This document shows, in pieces, positions 51,475 through 59,675 of a stretch of 64,000 bases of DNA. Under the pieces are notes generated by a model, which was not told the DNA's origin, made no database searches, and saw nothing but the letters and a program-made list of their open reading frames with translations. The translations under genes and the position numbers were made by a program. This DNA comes from Bradyrhizobium sediminis (GTDB lineage Bacteria > Pseudomonadota > Alphaproteobacteria > Rhizobiales > Xanthobacteraceae): the NCBI RefSeq assembly GCF_018736105.1, contig NZ_CP076135.1, positions 1,052,001 through 1,116,000 of the forward strand. Reading direction: 5' to 3'. Numbering within the stretch: position 1 is the first letter of the stretch; every line of letters starts with the position of its first letter.

Positions 51475-52365
51475 TTACGACCGCGCGATCGACAGCGCCT
51501 TGCCGAGGCCGGATGAAACGCTGCTGATCCAGGACTTGTGCTCGCGCACCAGCCGGAAGCCGAGATTGCTCGGAGGTACGCCGACCGCGCAGCCGCCGGC
51601 GCGGGCGTCGCGGATGAAATCCGTGACATAAGTGCGATGCTGGCCTTCGGCGACGCGGACGCCGCAATTCGAATTCCTCGAGGTCGCGCGACCTTCGTCG
51701 TCAAGCCTGGTGCGGACGAAGCAGGTGCTGGTCCATTCCCAGACATTGCCCGCGGTGTCGTAGAGGCCGTTCTCGTTGGCGCCGAAATGGCCGAACGACT
51801 GCGGCTCGCTGTCGGCGCCATATTCGCGGTTCGACTCGCGGTCGTAGCGGGCGATCCAGCGCTTCGAAGGATCGTTGTCGTCGACCGGCAGGCTGTCGTC
51901 CTTGTAGCGGCTGCCGGCCGCATAGGCCCATTCCTCGTCGGTCGGCAACCGGTAATGCTCGCCGGTCTTGCGCGACAGCCAGGACGCGTAGGCGTCGGCA
52001 TCGTGCCAGCTGATCTGCACGGCCGGCCGGTCGGCAAGGGGTTTGACGCCCGGGCTCAACGGACGGCAACCGGCGTCATCGACACAGCGCTGATAGTCGG
52101 CGGCGGAAACCTGATGCTTCATGATCGACAGCGGCCGGGTGAAGCGCACCGACGCCAGCGGCGCCTCGATCTGTTTCGACGCGCGGGTAAAATCGCCGGC
52201 CACCCGATAGGAAATCGTGCCGGGCTGCAACTCGACGAATGCCGGCGGGTCGCGAAGGGTCGTCCCGGATGAACCGGTCTCGTCGAGCAACGGCGCCACC
52301 GCCAGCGGACCGGCGAGGCCGGCGGCACAGACCAGGGCGAGCTTGAGTTTGAATGCGATCAGCAC
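51475..52365 (-). CDS. nirV: NirV-like formylglycine-generating-enzyme fold protein
   Basis: A 296-residue exported protein. An N-terminal hydrophobic stretch (LIAFKLKLALVCAAGLAGPL) leads to an FGE/sulfatase-modifying-factor fold: LSIMKHQVSAADYQRCVDDA, PAVQISWHDADAYASWLSRK, HYRLPTDEEWAYAAGSRY, GLYDTAGNVWEWTSTCF, SNLGFRLVREHK. I do not see the paired catalytic Cys of true FGE in the usual place, so it is probably not one. The position right after nirK matches nirV of other denitrifiers, where it supports nitrite reductase in an unclear way. Confidence 0.9.
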   Translation of the reverse strand: MLIAFKLKLALVCAAGLAGPLAVAPLLDETGSSGTTLRDPPAFVELQPGTISYRVAGDFTRASKQIEAPLASVRFTRPLSIMKHQVSAADYQRCVDDAGCRPLSPGVKPLADRPAVQISWHDADAYASWLSRKTGEHYRLPTDEEWAYAAGSRYKDDSLPVDDNDPSKRWIARYDRESNREYGADSEPQSFGHFGANENGLYDTAGNVWEWTSTCFVRTRLDDEGRATSRNSNCGVRVAEGQHRTYVTDFIRDARAGGCAVGVPPSNLGFRLVREHKSWISSVSSGLGKALSIARS

Positions 52366-52391
52366 GGCCGTCTCGCTTCGGTGGGGAGGAG

Positions 52392-52414
52392 GGTGCCGGC
52401 TTCAAGCCGGCACC
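52392..52414. terminator. hairpin between nirK and nirV
   Basis: GGTGCCGGC, loop TTCAA, GCCGGCACC: a perfect nine-pair stem 49 bases after the nirK stop and 27 bases before the nirV start. There is no T run, so it may protect or process the nirK-nirV message and adjust their ratio rather than terminate it. Confidence 0.5.
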
Positions 52415-52427
52415 GCTGCTTTGTCGG

Positions 52428-52474
52428 TTGGTCTTCTCAGTTGGTCTTCTCAGTTGGTCTTCTTAGTTGGTTTT
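52428..52474. repeat. 13-bp tandem repeat across the nirK stop codon
   Basis: Unit TTGGTCTTCTCAG at 52428-52440 and 52441-52453, TTGGTCTTCTTAG at 52454-52466 and a partial TTGGTTTT at 52467-52474. The third copy contains the nirK TAA, and further copies put more stop codons just downstream. Confidence 0.8.
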
Positions 52475-53557
52475 GGGGGCCGGAATTTCCGCCGGCGCCT
52501 TGACCTGGGTCATGAGGTCGTCGTTCCACTTGCCTTCGACCTTGAAGTGCGCGGTGGCGCCGAGTTCGACCGCCTCGATCAGGTTATGGGTGACATAGGC
52601 GTAGATGCCGGGCTGCAGGAACTTGTACATCGCAGCTCCCGCCGAACCGCCGCGGATGAACCAGGTCTCCAGCCCCGTCTCCGGCGCGTTGGAGAATTTG
52701 CCGGTCTCCCAGACATAGTCGCCATGGCCGCCGATCAGATGCGGACGGCTGTCGCGATTGGCCTGCGAGTGCACGATCAGCACGTTCTCGCCGACATTGG
52801 CGGTCAGCGCGTTCTTGCCGGTCAGGGCGCCTGCCTTGCCGTTGAACACGACATGGGTCGGCGTCAGCTTGCGCATCACCTCGACGGTGTCGTTGTAGGA
52901 TTCGCCTGCGGATTCGTAGGATTTGAACTTGCCGTTCTCGTCGCGCGGCACATACATGTCCTGCTCGCCGATATAGTAGACCTTGTCGTATTTGAGCGGG
53001 TGGCCTTTGCCGTCGGTGAGGCCTTCGCGCGGCAGCACCATCACCGCGCCGTTCATGCCGGAGACGACGTGCCAGGGGATCATCGGGCCGCCCGGCGCGC
53101 AGTGATAGACGAAGGTGCCGGTGCGCGTCGCCTTCCAGCGCAGCACCACCTGTTCGCCGGGATTGACCAGCGTCAGCTCGGCGCCGCCGAGCGCGCCGGT
53201 CGCGGAATGGAAGTCGACATTGTGCGGCATCTGGTTGGTTTCGGGATTGACCAGCGTCACTTCGACGTAATCGCCCTCGTGCACCACCATCAGCGGTCCC
53301 GGCATCGAGCCGTTGAAGGTCATGGCGTGGAACGTGGTGCCCTTGTCGTCGATCACCACTTTCTTCTCTTCGATCGTGAGGGTGAACTCCATGATCCTGG
53401 GGCCCTGCCTGGTGGCCTGCTCGTGCGCATGCACGAAGGGCGGCGCGACCAGCTCGACCTTTTGCCGCGGCAGCTTGAGTTCGTCGGAAAGTGTTGGCGT
53501 CGCCAGCATGAGGACTGCGGCGGCTGCACTGAACATGGCGGCTCTGCGGGTCAACAT
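52463..53557 (-). CDS. nirK: copper-containing nitrite reductase
   Basis: A 364-residue periplasmic enzyme that reduces nitrite to nitric oxide, the key step of denitrification. The signal peptide is [20 protein letters not shown]. Type 1 copper ligands: His in MPHNVDFH, Cys and His in [13 protein letters not shown], and Met in SGMNG. Type 2 ligands: the second His of HNVDFH, the His of YHC, and the His in [13 protein letters not shown]. The catalytic Asp (NVDFH) and His (PHLIGGHGD) are also present. It precedes nirV, and a TTG-N8-CAA site lies 67-80 bases upstream. Intact. Confidence 0.98.
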   Translation of the reverse strand: MLTRRAAMFSAAAAVLMLATPTLSDELKLPRQKVELVAPPFVHAHEQATRQGPRIMEFTLTIEEKKVVIDDKGTTFHAMTFNGSMPGPLMVVHEGDYVEVTLVNPETNQMPHNVDFHSATGALGGAELTLVNPGEQVVLRWKATRTGTFVYHCAPGGPMIPWHVVSGMNGAVMVLPREGLTDGKGHPLKYDKVYYIGEQDMYVPRDENGKFKSYESAGESYNDTVEVMRKLTPTHVVFNGKAGALTGKNALTANVGENVLIVHSQANRDSRPHLIGGHGDYVWETGKFSNAPETGLETWFIRGGSAGAAMYKFLQPGIYAYVTHNLIEAVELGATAHFKVEGKWNDDLMTQVKAPAEIPAPKTN

Positions 53558-53893
53558 CGGATCGTTCCTTCACTGGATGTTTTCTCTACCGACGCCAACC
53601 TAGGCCTTCCGCAGCAAGGCTCTTTGCGCTGCAACAATGTTCGATGAATTTGCGGAGCCGATACGGAACAGTACGTAGGTCACCGCTCGAGAATCGGTGA
53701 CGCGACGTTAATCCTGTCGATGAGTGTTGATGTTGCCGGCTACTGATGCGACGGCTGTTGCGGAATTCTCAGGCGCGAGCGTTATCGCGTTTGCGCGCAA
53801 CGGAAGTGCATCGAGAATCCGCGCGTGATGAATCGCGTGGCCGGATCATTTTTGAATTTTCGGGTCCGCCGTCGCGCGCTCGCTGCGGGGCCG
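53558..53893. other. intergenic region upstream of nirK
   Basis: 336 bases. It holds the nirK promoter with the TTG-N8-CAA site at 53624-53637. I see nothing else: no gene with a domain, no long hairpin with T run. Confidence 0.5.
53624..53637 (-). promoter_or_regulatory. FNR/FixK/NnrR-type box of nirK
   Basis: TTGCGCTGCAACAA on the plus strand is TTG-N8-CAA. On the minus strand it reads TTGTTGCAGCGCAA. Its centre is about 73 bases from the nirK ATG. An activator at -41.5 would give a leader of about 32 bases. Confidence 0.75.
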
Positions 53894-54106
53894 CTACAGC
53901 AGCTTGATGGCGAGCCAGACGGTCGCCCACAGCGCCAGCGATAGAAGCGCGACCGTCACGACGAAGGCGGCCAGGGCCCGCATCAGTGTAGAGGAACCGG
54001 AGCCAAAGGAAGATTCTCCCGGAACCGGGCTGAAATCGCCATTTTGGGGGATATGGCCGCGTATCCCGAGCATCCAGATCACAGCGTCCAGCACGTAGCG
54101 GCCCAT
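53894..54106 (-). CDS. small membrane protein of unknown function beside nirK/hemN
   Basis: A 70-residue protein. The first part is MGRYVLDAVIWMLGIRGHIP, then a Gly/Ser/Pro-rich segment (NGDFSPVPGESSFGSGSS), then one membrane helix (ALAAFVVTVALLSLALWATV). It is divergent from hemN across a 222-base region that contains two TTG-N8-CAA sites. The nearer one, centred 58 bases from this ATG, is well placed to drive it. I do not know the family. Expression under low oxygen is an inference from that site. Confidence 0.55.
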   Translation of the reverse strand: MGRYVLDAVIWMLGIRGHIPQNGDFSPVPGESSFGSGSSTLMRALAAFVVTVALLSLALWATVWLAIKLL

Positions 54107-54157
54107 GGCGTCGGCTCCGATTTATCTTCAAAGTCTCCCGGAACGGCGCTTCACGCT

Positions 54158-54171
54158 TTGCGCAGGCTCAA
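54158..54171. promoter_or_regulatory. FNR/FixK-type box, proximal to the small membrane gene
   Basis: TTGCGCAGGCTCAA is TTG-N8-CAA and also fits the FixK pattern TTG(A/C)-N6-(T/G)CAA on the plus strand. Its centre at 54164.5 is 58 bases from the 70-residue gene start. Confidence 0.75.
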
Positions 54172-54222
54172 ATCGGCGCGGAATCTTCGGATTTGTCCCG
54201 GCCGCCCAAATCGGCGCCGGAT

Positions 54223-54236
54223 TTGAGCGAGCGCAA
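54223..54236 (+). promoter_or_regulatory. FNR/FixK-type box of hemN
   Basis: TTGAGCGAGCGCAA is TTG-N8-CAA and matches TTG(A/C)-N6-(T/G)CAA fully. Its centre is 99 bases from the hemN ATG. With activation at -41.5, the leader would be about 58 bases. Confidence 0.78.
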
Positions 54237-54328
54237 GGTGGCTCCCCCTTCGATCGGCTACTGAAGGCGGCCTGGGGCAGCCAAAGCCCCGATCGGTCAC
54301 GGTTCAAGCCATTGGAAACAGGTACTAA

Positions 54329-55681
54329 ATGAGGCCAGATCTTGCCGCGTGCTACGGCCAGGAGCGGTTGCCCCGGTATACCAGCTATCCGACCGCGCCG
54401 CATTTCTCGGCCGCCATCGGCCCCGGCAAATATGCCGAATGGCTGAAGGCCATTCCGCAGCACGCCACCGCCTCGCTCTATCTGCACGTGCCGTACTGCC
54501 GGTCGATGTGCTGGTATTGCGGCTGCAACACCTCGGTGGTCCGCCGCGACGACCCGATCGCCGTCTATGCCTCCGCGCTCCGCTGCGAAATCGACATGGT
54601 GTCGCGGCAGATCGATCGCCGCATCAAGGTCGACCACATCCATTTCGGCGGCGGCACGCCGACCATCATGGCGCCCGAGACCTTCATCGAACTGATGGGA
54701 TCGATCCGGCAGTCCTTCTTCGTGCTGCCTTCGGCCGAGATTGCCATCGAGATCGACCCGCGCACGCTTACCGGCGAGATGATCGACGCGCTCGCCTTCG
54801 GCGGCGTCAACCGGGCAAGCCTCGGCGTGCAGAGCTTCGATCCCGTGGTCCAGCGCGCCATCAACCGGGTGCAGAGTTTCGAGGAGACCGCGGCTGCGAC
54901 CGAAGGCCTGCGGCGGGTTGGCGTCACCGGCGTCAATTTCGACCTGATCTACGGGCTGCCGCATCAGACCGTCGCGTCGTGCCTCGACACCGTGCGCCGC
55001 TGCATCGAGCTTCGGCCCGACCGGTTCTCGGTGTTCGGTTACGCCCATGTCCCGACCTTCAAGACGCATCAGCGCAAGATCGACGATGCGTCATTGCCCG
55101 ACAGCCTGGAACGGCACCACCAGTCCGAGGCGATCGCCGCCGCGCTGAAAGCGGCCGGCTATGTGCAGATCGGGCTCGATCATTTCGCGCTCCCGGGCGA
55201 CGAGATGGCGGTGGCGTTCCGGGAGGGAAGGCTGCGCCGGAATTTCCAGGGCTACACCACCGATGACAGCAACATCCTGCTCGGCTTCGGCGCCAGCGCC
55301 ATCGGGCGGCTGCCGCAAGGCTATGTGCAGAACGAAGTCGGCACCCGCGCCTACGAGAAGGCCATCGCCGACGACCGGTCGGCCACCGTCAAGGGCTACG
55401 CCTTGACCGACGATGACCGGCTGCGCGCCGAGATCATCGAGCGCATCATGTGCGACTTCAGCGTCGATCTCGATCCGATTTGCGCGCGGCACGGGTTTCC
55501 GGCCGAAGCGATGCTGCAATCGGCGCCGCGTCTGCAGGATCTGATTTCCGACGGGATCGTCGAACTCGACGGCACCTCGCTGGCGGTGACGCACGATTCG
55601 CGCTTTCTGGTCCGCAGCGTGGCGGCCGCCTTCGACGCGCATCTCGACGGATCGAAGCAGCTCCATAGCCGGGCGGTATAG
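54329..55681 (+). CDS. hemN: oxygen-independent coproporphyrinogen III oxidase
   Basis: A 450-residue radical-SAM enzyme that makes protoporphyrinogen IX without oxygen, needed for heme during anaerobic growth. The iron-sulfur motif is HVPYCRSMCWYCGCNT (C57, C61, C64, then C66), the HemN version. Also present: YTSYPTAPHF, IHFGGGTPTIMAPETF, ASLGVQSFDPVVQRAINRVQ, YGLPHQTVASCLDTV and GYTTDDSNILLGFGASAIG. Two FixK-type boxes lie upstream. It sits beside nirK and the NnrR-like gene, as hemN2 does in Bradyrhizobium as I recall. Confidence 0.97.
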   Translation: MRPDLAACYGQERLPRYTSYPTAPHFSAAIGPGKYAEWLKAIPQHATASLYLHVPYCRSMCWYCGCNTSVVRRDDPIAVYASALRCEIDMVSRQIDRRIKVDHIHFGGGTPTIMAPETFIELMGSIRQSFFVLPSAEIAIEIDPRTLTGEMIDALAFGGVNRASLGVQSFDPVVQRAINRVQSFEETAAATEGLRRVGVTGVNFDLIYGLPHQTVASCLDTVRRCIELRPDRFSVFGYAHVPTFKTHQRKIDDASLPDSLERHHQSEAIAAALKAAGYVQIGLDHFALPGDEMAVAFREGRLRRNFQGYTTDDSNILLGFGASAIGRLPQGYVQNEVGTRAYEKAIADDRSATVKGYALTDDDRLRAEIIERIMCDFSVDLDPICARHGFPAEAMLQSAPRLQDLISDGIVELDGTSLAVTHDSRFLVRSVAAAFDAHLDGSKQLHSRAV

Positions 55682-55705
55682 ACGCGCGCCTGCCTGATCC
55701 GGCTC

Positions 55706-56428
55706 TCAGGCCCGGACCGGCGATCCGCCTTCGCCGGGATCTTCCTCGGCCAGCACGAACAGCTTGTGGGGCTCGCGCAGCACGATGCGCTGCCGGCCGC
55801 TCTCGATCAGCCCGCGGCTCTCCCAGCCCGAGAGGATGCGGCTCACCGTGTGCAGCGTGGTGCCGGTCATCTGGGCGATGTCCTGGCGGCTGATCGGAAA
55901 ATCGATCTCGACGCCGTGCTCGACCTTGCGGCCGGATTGCTTGGCGAGCCGCAGCAGCGCGTGCGCAACGCGCTGTTCGACCTGCTGGGTCGACATCTCG
56001 ACCACGCGGGTATGGGTTTCCTGCAAGCGGTTGCCGATGGTCTGCAAGGTGTTGGTGGCGAGCGCCGGAAACTTCGCCACCAGCCGCGGCCATGTTGCCG
56101 ACGGCCAGGCCAGCGCCACGCTGTCGTCGACGGCGGTCGCGGTGGCGGGATAGCGCGCAAGGCCGATCGCCATGGCGACGCCGAAGGTCTCGCCGGGTGC
56201 GACATAGCGCACCACGACCTGTTCTCCCGCCTGCGTGGTCTTGCTGGCGCGCACATGGCCATGCAGCAGCACGAAGAAGGAATGCGCTTCCTCGCCCTCT
56301 TCGAAGACGGCGCTGTTCTTCGGAAATCGCAGCGAGCGGGCCTCGCGAAGAATTTCGGCGAGGTCTTCCGCGCCGAATCCCGCAAACAGCGGCAGATGGG
56401 CGACCAGCGAAGGATCGACTGTGGCCAT
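55706..56428 (-). CDS. nnrR: Crp/Fnr-family regulator, NnrR-like
   Basis: A 240-residue regulator. A cNMP-like effector domain (residues 10-125, PKNSAVFEEGEEAHSFFVLL, GETFGVAMAIGLARYPATAT), a long dimer helix and a C-terminal HTH with ISRQDIAQMTGTTLHTVSRI. It has no Cys at all, so it lacks the Fnr iron-sulfur cluster. The H-T-V-S-R recognition helix and position next to nnrS, hemN and nirK fit NnrR/DNR nitric-oxide-type regulators. The frame is open to 57706, but the ATG at 56428 has GGGAGG before it. It probably activates nirK, nnrS and hemN through the TTG-N8-CAA sites. A FixK-like role is possible. Confidence 0.88.
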   Translation of the reverse strand: MATVDPSLVAHLPLFAGFGAEDLAEILREARSLRFPKNSAVFEEGEEAHSFFVLLHGHVRASKTTQAGEQVVVRYVAPGETFGVAMAIGLARYPATATAVDDSVALAWPSATWPRLVAKFPALATNTLQTIGNRLQETHTRVVEMSTQQVEQRVAHALLRLAKQSGRKVEHGVEIDFPISRQDIAQMTGTTLHTVSRILSGWESRGLIESGRQRIVLREPHKLFVLAEEDPGEGGSPVRA

Positions 56429-56499
56429 GGTTCCTCCCGTCGCATCAGCGACTTGGATCGAATCTAGACTGCGATTGCGGCTCCCGATCAAGCACAAGT

Positions 56500-56513
56500 T
56501 TGCGCTGGCACAA
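56500..56513. promoter_or_regulatory. FNR/NnrR-type box between nnrR and nnrS
   Basis: TTGCGCTGGCACAA is TTG-N8-CAA. It is centred 78 bases from the nnrR ATG. On the nnrS side, activation from -41.5 would start transcription near 56548. This argues against the ATG at 56540 as the nnrS start and for 56600 or 56612. Confidence 0.72.
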
Positions 56514-56599
56514 CAACGGCGCGCGGCCTTTCCCCCTAAATGATCCCGAAATCGGCTCGGACGGGTGGAGAAGGTCATGCGCAAGGTGGCGGATCGCAG

Positions 56600-57811
56600 A
56601 TGGGTGCAATCATGACGGCGGTGTCGCGCCCTCGCGTCTATCAGGGCTGGCCGCTGCTCGCCGGCAGCTTTCGCCCGTTCTTCCTGCTCGGCTCGATCCA
56701 TGCCGGGCTCGCCATTCTCGTTTGGCTGCCGGCGTTCTATGGCGAGCTGACGCTGACCTCGGCATTGGCGCCGCGCGACTGGCACGTCCATGAAATGCTC
56801 TATGGCTATCTGCCGGCTGTCATCACCGGGTTCCTGTTCACGGCGATACCGAACTGGACCGGACGGCTGCCGATCCAGGGCACGCCGTTGCTGGTGCTGG
56901 TGCTGGTCTGGATCGCAGGACGGCTCGGCGTGACGTTTTCCGCCTCCACCGGCTGGCTTGCGGCGCTGCTGGTCGATGCGAGCTTTCTGTTGCTGGTTGC
57001 GGCCGCCGCGACCCGCGAGATCATGGCCGGCCGCAACTGGAAGAATCTCAACGTCGTGGTGCTGGTCGTGCTGCTGCTGGCGGGCAACGTCGCGTTTCAC
57101 CTCGAGGCGCATTACCACGGCCTCGCCGAGACCGGCATCCGCATCGGCATCGCGGTGGTGGTGTTGCTGATCTCGCTGATCGGCGGCCGCATCATTCCGA
57201 GTTTTACCCGCAACTGGCTGGTGCGCGAACATCCCGGCCGGCTTCCGGCGCCGTTCGGCCGCTTCGACATGATCGTGGTCGCCATCAGTGCGCTGACGCT
57301 CGCAGCCTGGGTCGTCGGTTCCTCCAGCCATTTGACCGGCGTAGCACTGGCGTTCGCCGGACTGCTGCATCTGGTGCGGCTGGCCCGCTGGGCGGGGGAT
57401 CGCACCGTTCGGGAGCGGCTGCTGCTGATCCTGCATATCGGCTACGCCTTCGTGCCGTTCGGCTTCCTGCTCAACGCCGCCGCCGCGTTCGATCTGGTGC
57501 CGCCAAGCGCCGGCATCCATGCCTGGATGGCGGGCGCCGCCGGCACCATGACGCTGGCGGTGATGAGCCGCGCCACGCTCGGCCACACCGGCCAGGCCCT
57601 CACGGCATCGCGCACGACGCAGGCGATCTATTTCGCGATCATCGTCGCGGCGCTGGCGCGGATTTGCGCGGTCATCCATCCCGCCCAAAGCGAAGCGCTG
57701 TTGCATCTGGCCGCCTTTGCCTGGGCTGCCGCCTTCCTCGGCTTTGCGGTCGCCTACGGTCCGCTGCTGGCCGGCGCCGATCCCAGGCGGAAGGTTGGGC
57801 GGGCTGACTGA
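56600..57811 (+). CDS. nnrS: NnrS heme-copper membrane protein
   Basis: A protein of about 403 residues with some 12 helices, linked to protection from nitric oxide and reactive nitrogen. Family stretches: GWPLLAGSFRPFFLLGSIHA, WHVHEMLYGYLPAVITGFLF, GGRIIPSFTRNWLVREHP, GIHAWMAGAAGTMTLAVMSR and AIPNWTGRLPIQG. Conserved His residues in these stretches probably bind heme and copper. Start codons at 56540, 56600 and 56612 are all in frame. The regulator box supports one of the last two. It is divergent from the nnrR-like gene. Confidence 0.92.
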   Translation: MGAIMTAVSRPRVYQGWPLLAGSFRPFFLLGSIHAGLAILVWLPAFYGELTLTSALAPRDWHVHEMLYGYLPAVITGFLFTAIPNWTGRLPIQGTPLLVLVLVWIAGRLGVTFSASTGWLAALLVDASFLLLVAAAATREIMAGRNWKNLNVVVLVVLLLAGNVAFHLEAHYHGLAETGIRIGIAVVVLLISLIGGRIIPSFTRNWLVREHPGRLPAPFGRFDMIVVAISALTLAAWVVGSSSHLTGVALAFAGLLHLVRLARWAGDRTVRERLLLILHIGYAFVPFGFLLNAAAAFDLVPPSAGIHAWMAGAAGTMTLAVMSRATLGHTGQALTASRTTQAIYFAIIVAALARICAVIHPAQSEALLHLAAFAWAAAFLGFAVAYGPLLAGADPRRKVGRAD

Positions 57812-57876
57812 GAGGCTTGCCAGTCAAATCCGGTGGTGGCAGTATTGCCCCCAAGAGGGCAATAACGGACATCGCC

Positions 57877-58920
57877 GTGCGGCATATCAGGATATGGGTG
57901 TACGACGGCATTCTGGCCTCCGGCGTGGCCGGATCGATTGACGTTTTCACCGCCGCCAACGCGATATGGGCGGAAAACAACGGCAAACACCGCGGCGCGC
58001 CGCCGTTCTTCGAATGGCGCATCGAATCGCTCGACGGCAGGCCGGTGCACACCGCATCGGGCCAGGTCGTGAATGTCGACGGTCCGATCAGCGCACGAAC
58101 CACCGCCGATGCGGTGATCGTGACGGGTCCCTTCATCGCCAACATTGAGCGCTTTTTCGACAAGCCGGACGTCCTCCGGCCGTTGTTTGCCGCGCTGCGC
58201 CGCCAGCACGAGCGCGGCGCATGGCTTGCTTCCTACTGCACCGGCAGCTTCATTCTCGCCGAAGCGGGCCTGCTCGATGGCGGCGTGGCGACGACCCATT
58301 GGGCCAAGGCCAAGGCGTTTGCCAGGCGCTATCCCGAAGTCGACTTGCGGGTGTCCGAAATACTGACCGAGCAGAACCATATCCTGTGCAGCGGAGCGGT
58401 GACGACGTCGCTCAATCTCGCTTTGCGGCTGGTGGAGCAATTTGCCGGCGACGGCATTGCGGCGGCGACGGGCAGGATGATGCTGATCGACGCCAATCGC
58501 GTTTCGCAGGCATCCTACGCCACGATGCAGTACGAGCCGCAGCATTCCGACGCGCTGGTGGCGCGGGCGCAGCGCTGGATGGAGAAGTCCCTGCAGCAAG
58601 GGTTCAGCCTCGGAGAGCTCGCGGGTCATCTTGCGGTCAGTGAGCGCACCCTCAACCGACGCTTCAAGCAGGCGACGGGCGAGGCGCCGCTGCAATATCT
58701 GCAATCGCTGCGCGTCGACGTGGCAAAGCGGCTTTTGGAAACCAGGGGGCTGAACGTGGAAGCCGTCAGCGCTCGCGTTGGCTATGGCGATCTCAGCACG
58801 TTTCGCCGGCTTTTCAAGCGCGAAACCGGACTTTCGCCGCGCGACTACCAGCGCCGGTTCTCGCGCCGCCGCCAGGGCCATAGCGCGGCGCCCGGGCAGG
58901 CAGCGCGATCGTCGCATTAG
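57877..58920 (+). CDS. GlxA-like AraC regulator with amidotransferase-type domain
   Basis: A protein of about 347 residues. The N-terminal DJ-1/PfpI-like domain starts VRHIRIWVYDGILASGVAGS and contains the nucleophile-elbow-like YCTGSFILAEAGLLDG. The C-terminal AraC HTH (about 245-340) reads FSLGELAGHLAVSERTLNRR and RVGYGDLSTFRRLFKRETG. I use GTG at 57877 because the family start lies there. The frame is open from a TTG at 57817, six bases after nnrS. GlxA-type regulators often govern catabolic genes, so the tautomerase and nitrilase genes downstream are natural targets. Confidence 0.88.
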   Translation: MRHIRIWVYDGILASGVAGSIDVFTAANAIWAENNGKHRGAPPFFEWRIESLDGRPVHTASGQVVNVDGPISARTTADAVIVTGPFIANIERFFDKPDVLRPLFAALRRQHERGAWLASYCTGSFILAEAGLLDGGVATTHWAKAKAFARRYPEVDLRVSEILTEQNHILCSGAVTTSLNLALRLVEQFAGDGIAAATGRMMLIDANRVSQASYATMQYEPQHSDALVARAQRWMEKSLQQGFSLGELAGHLAVSERTLNRRFKQATGEAPLQYLQSLRVDVAKRLLETRGLNVEAVSARVGYGDLSTFRRLFKRETGLSPRDYQRRFSRRRQGHSAAPGQAARSSH

Positions 58921-59094
58921 CAGCCTGGAGACTGCGACCGCCCGTCGATTCGCCGGCGCGTGTCCGATTTCCCTCGAAAGATGGCGATACTGCCACTCCC
59001 GGCATCCTGCCCCGGACACCTAGTTTGGACCGGCCCGAAGTCGAATGACCTCGAGCAAGCCACGCGGGTTTCAGCGAGAGAAAGGGTTGTTACG

Positions 59095-59628
59095 ATGCCG
59101 ATGGTCGATGTGCTTATTCCCCAGGGTGCCTTGAAGCCCGATGCCGAGGCGCGGCTGTTGAGCGAACTCACCGACATTCTGATCACGCTCGAAGGGTTCG
59201 AGGCCACTAACCAGCGGGCGCGCGACGTCACCGTGATCTACCTGCACCGGCCGGCGGAAGTCTATGTGGCGGGCGCGCGCGCGACGTCGCCGCGTTACCG
59301 CATCATCCCGACGGTGCCGGAAGGTCAGTATACCGAAGAGATCCGCAAGGCCGTGGTGAAGCAGATGACGGAAGCGGTCGCGCGTGCCGAAGGCGGCACG
59401 GTGGCGGAGGTCGGGCCGCGCGTCTGGGTGTTTCCGACGGAGCTTCCCGACGGCCACTGGGGCAGCCGCGGCGTGATCCGTCCGCTCCCCGACATCCAGG
59501 CGTTCATCGCCGGCGAGCATGAACGAAAGGTTGGCGAAGAGCGGATCGCAAGAACTCGCCGCAACAAGGCGCTCGCAATGCTGGAGGGCGCGCTTGACGC
59601 CGCGCGCATCGGCGTGGGCGGAAGATGA
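59095..59628 (+). CDS. long tautomerase-family protein
   Basis: A 177-residue protein. After Met removal Pro would be N-terminal (MPMVDVLIPQGALKPDAEAR), as in 4-oxalocrotonate tautomerase enzymes where Pro1 is the catalytic base. The middle (VTVIYLHRPAEVYVAGARAT) and a second stretch (EIRKAVVKQMTEAVARAEGG) fit two beta-alpha-beta units, so this is a longer, fused-type member. The tail is basic. The frame is open to 58960. I chose the ATG at 59095 because it gives Pro1. The substrate is unknown. It is 47 bases before the nitrilase. Confidence 0.85.
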   Translation: MPMVDVLIPQGALKPDAEARLLSELTDILITLEGFEATNQRARDVTVIYLHRPAEVYVAGARATSPRYRIIPTVPEGQYTEEIRKAVVKQMTEAVARAEGGTVAEVGPRVWVFPTELPDGHWGSRGVIRPLPDIQAFIAGEHERKVGEERIARTRRNKALAMLEGALDAARIGVGGR

Positions 59629-59675
59629 CGGCTCGTGCCGACGCGCTGCTGTTGTTCGCCCGCCAGTGAGGTATC

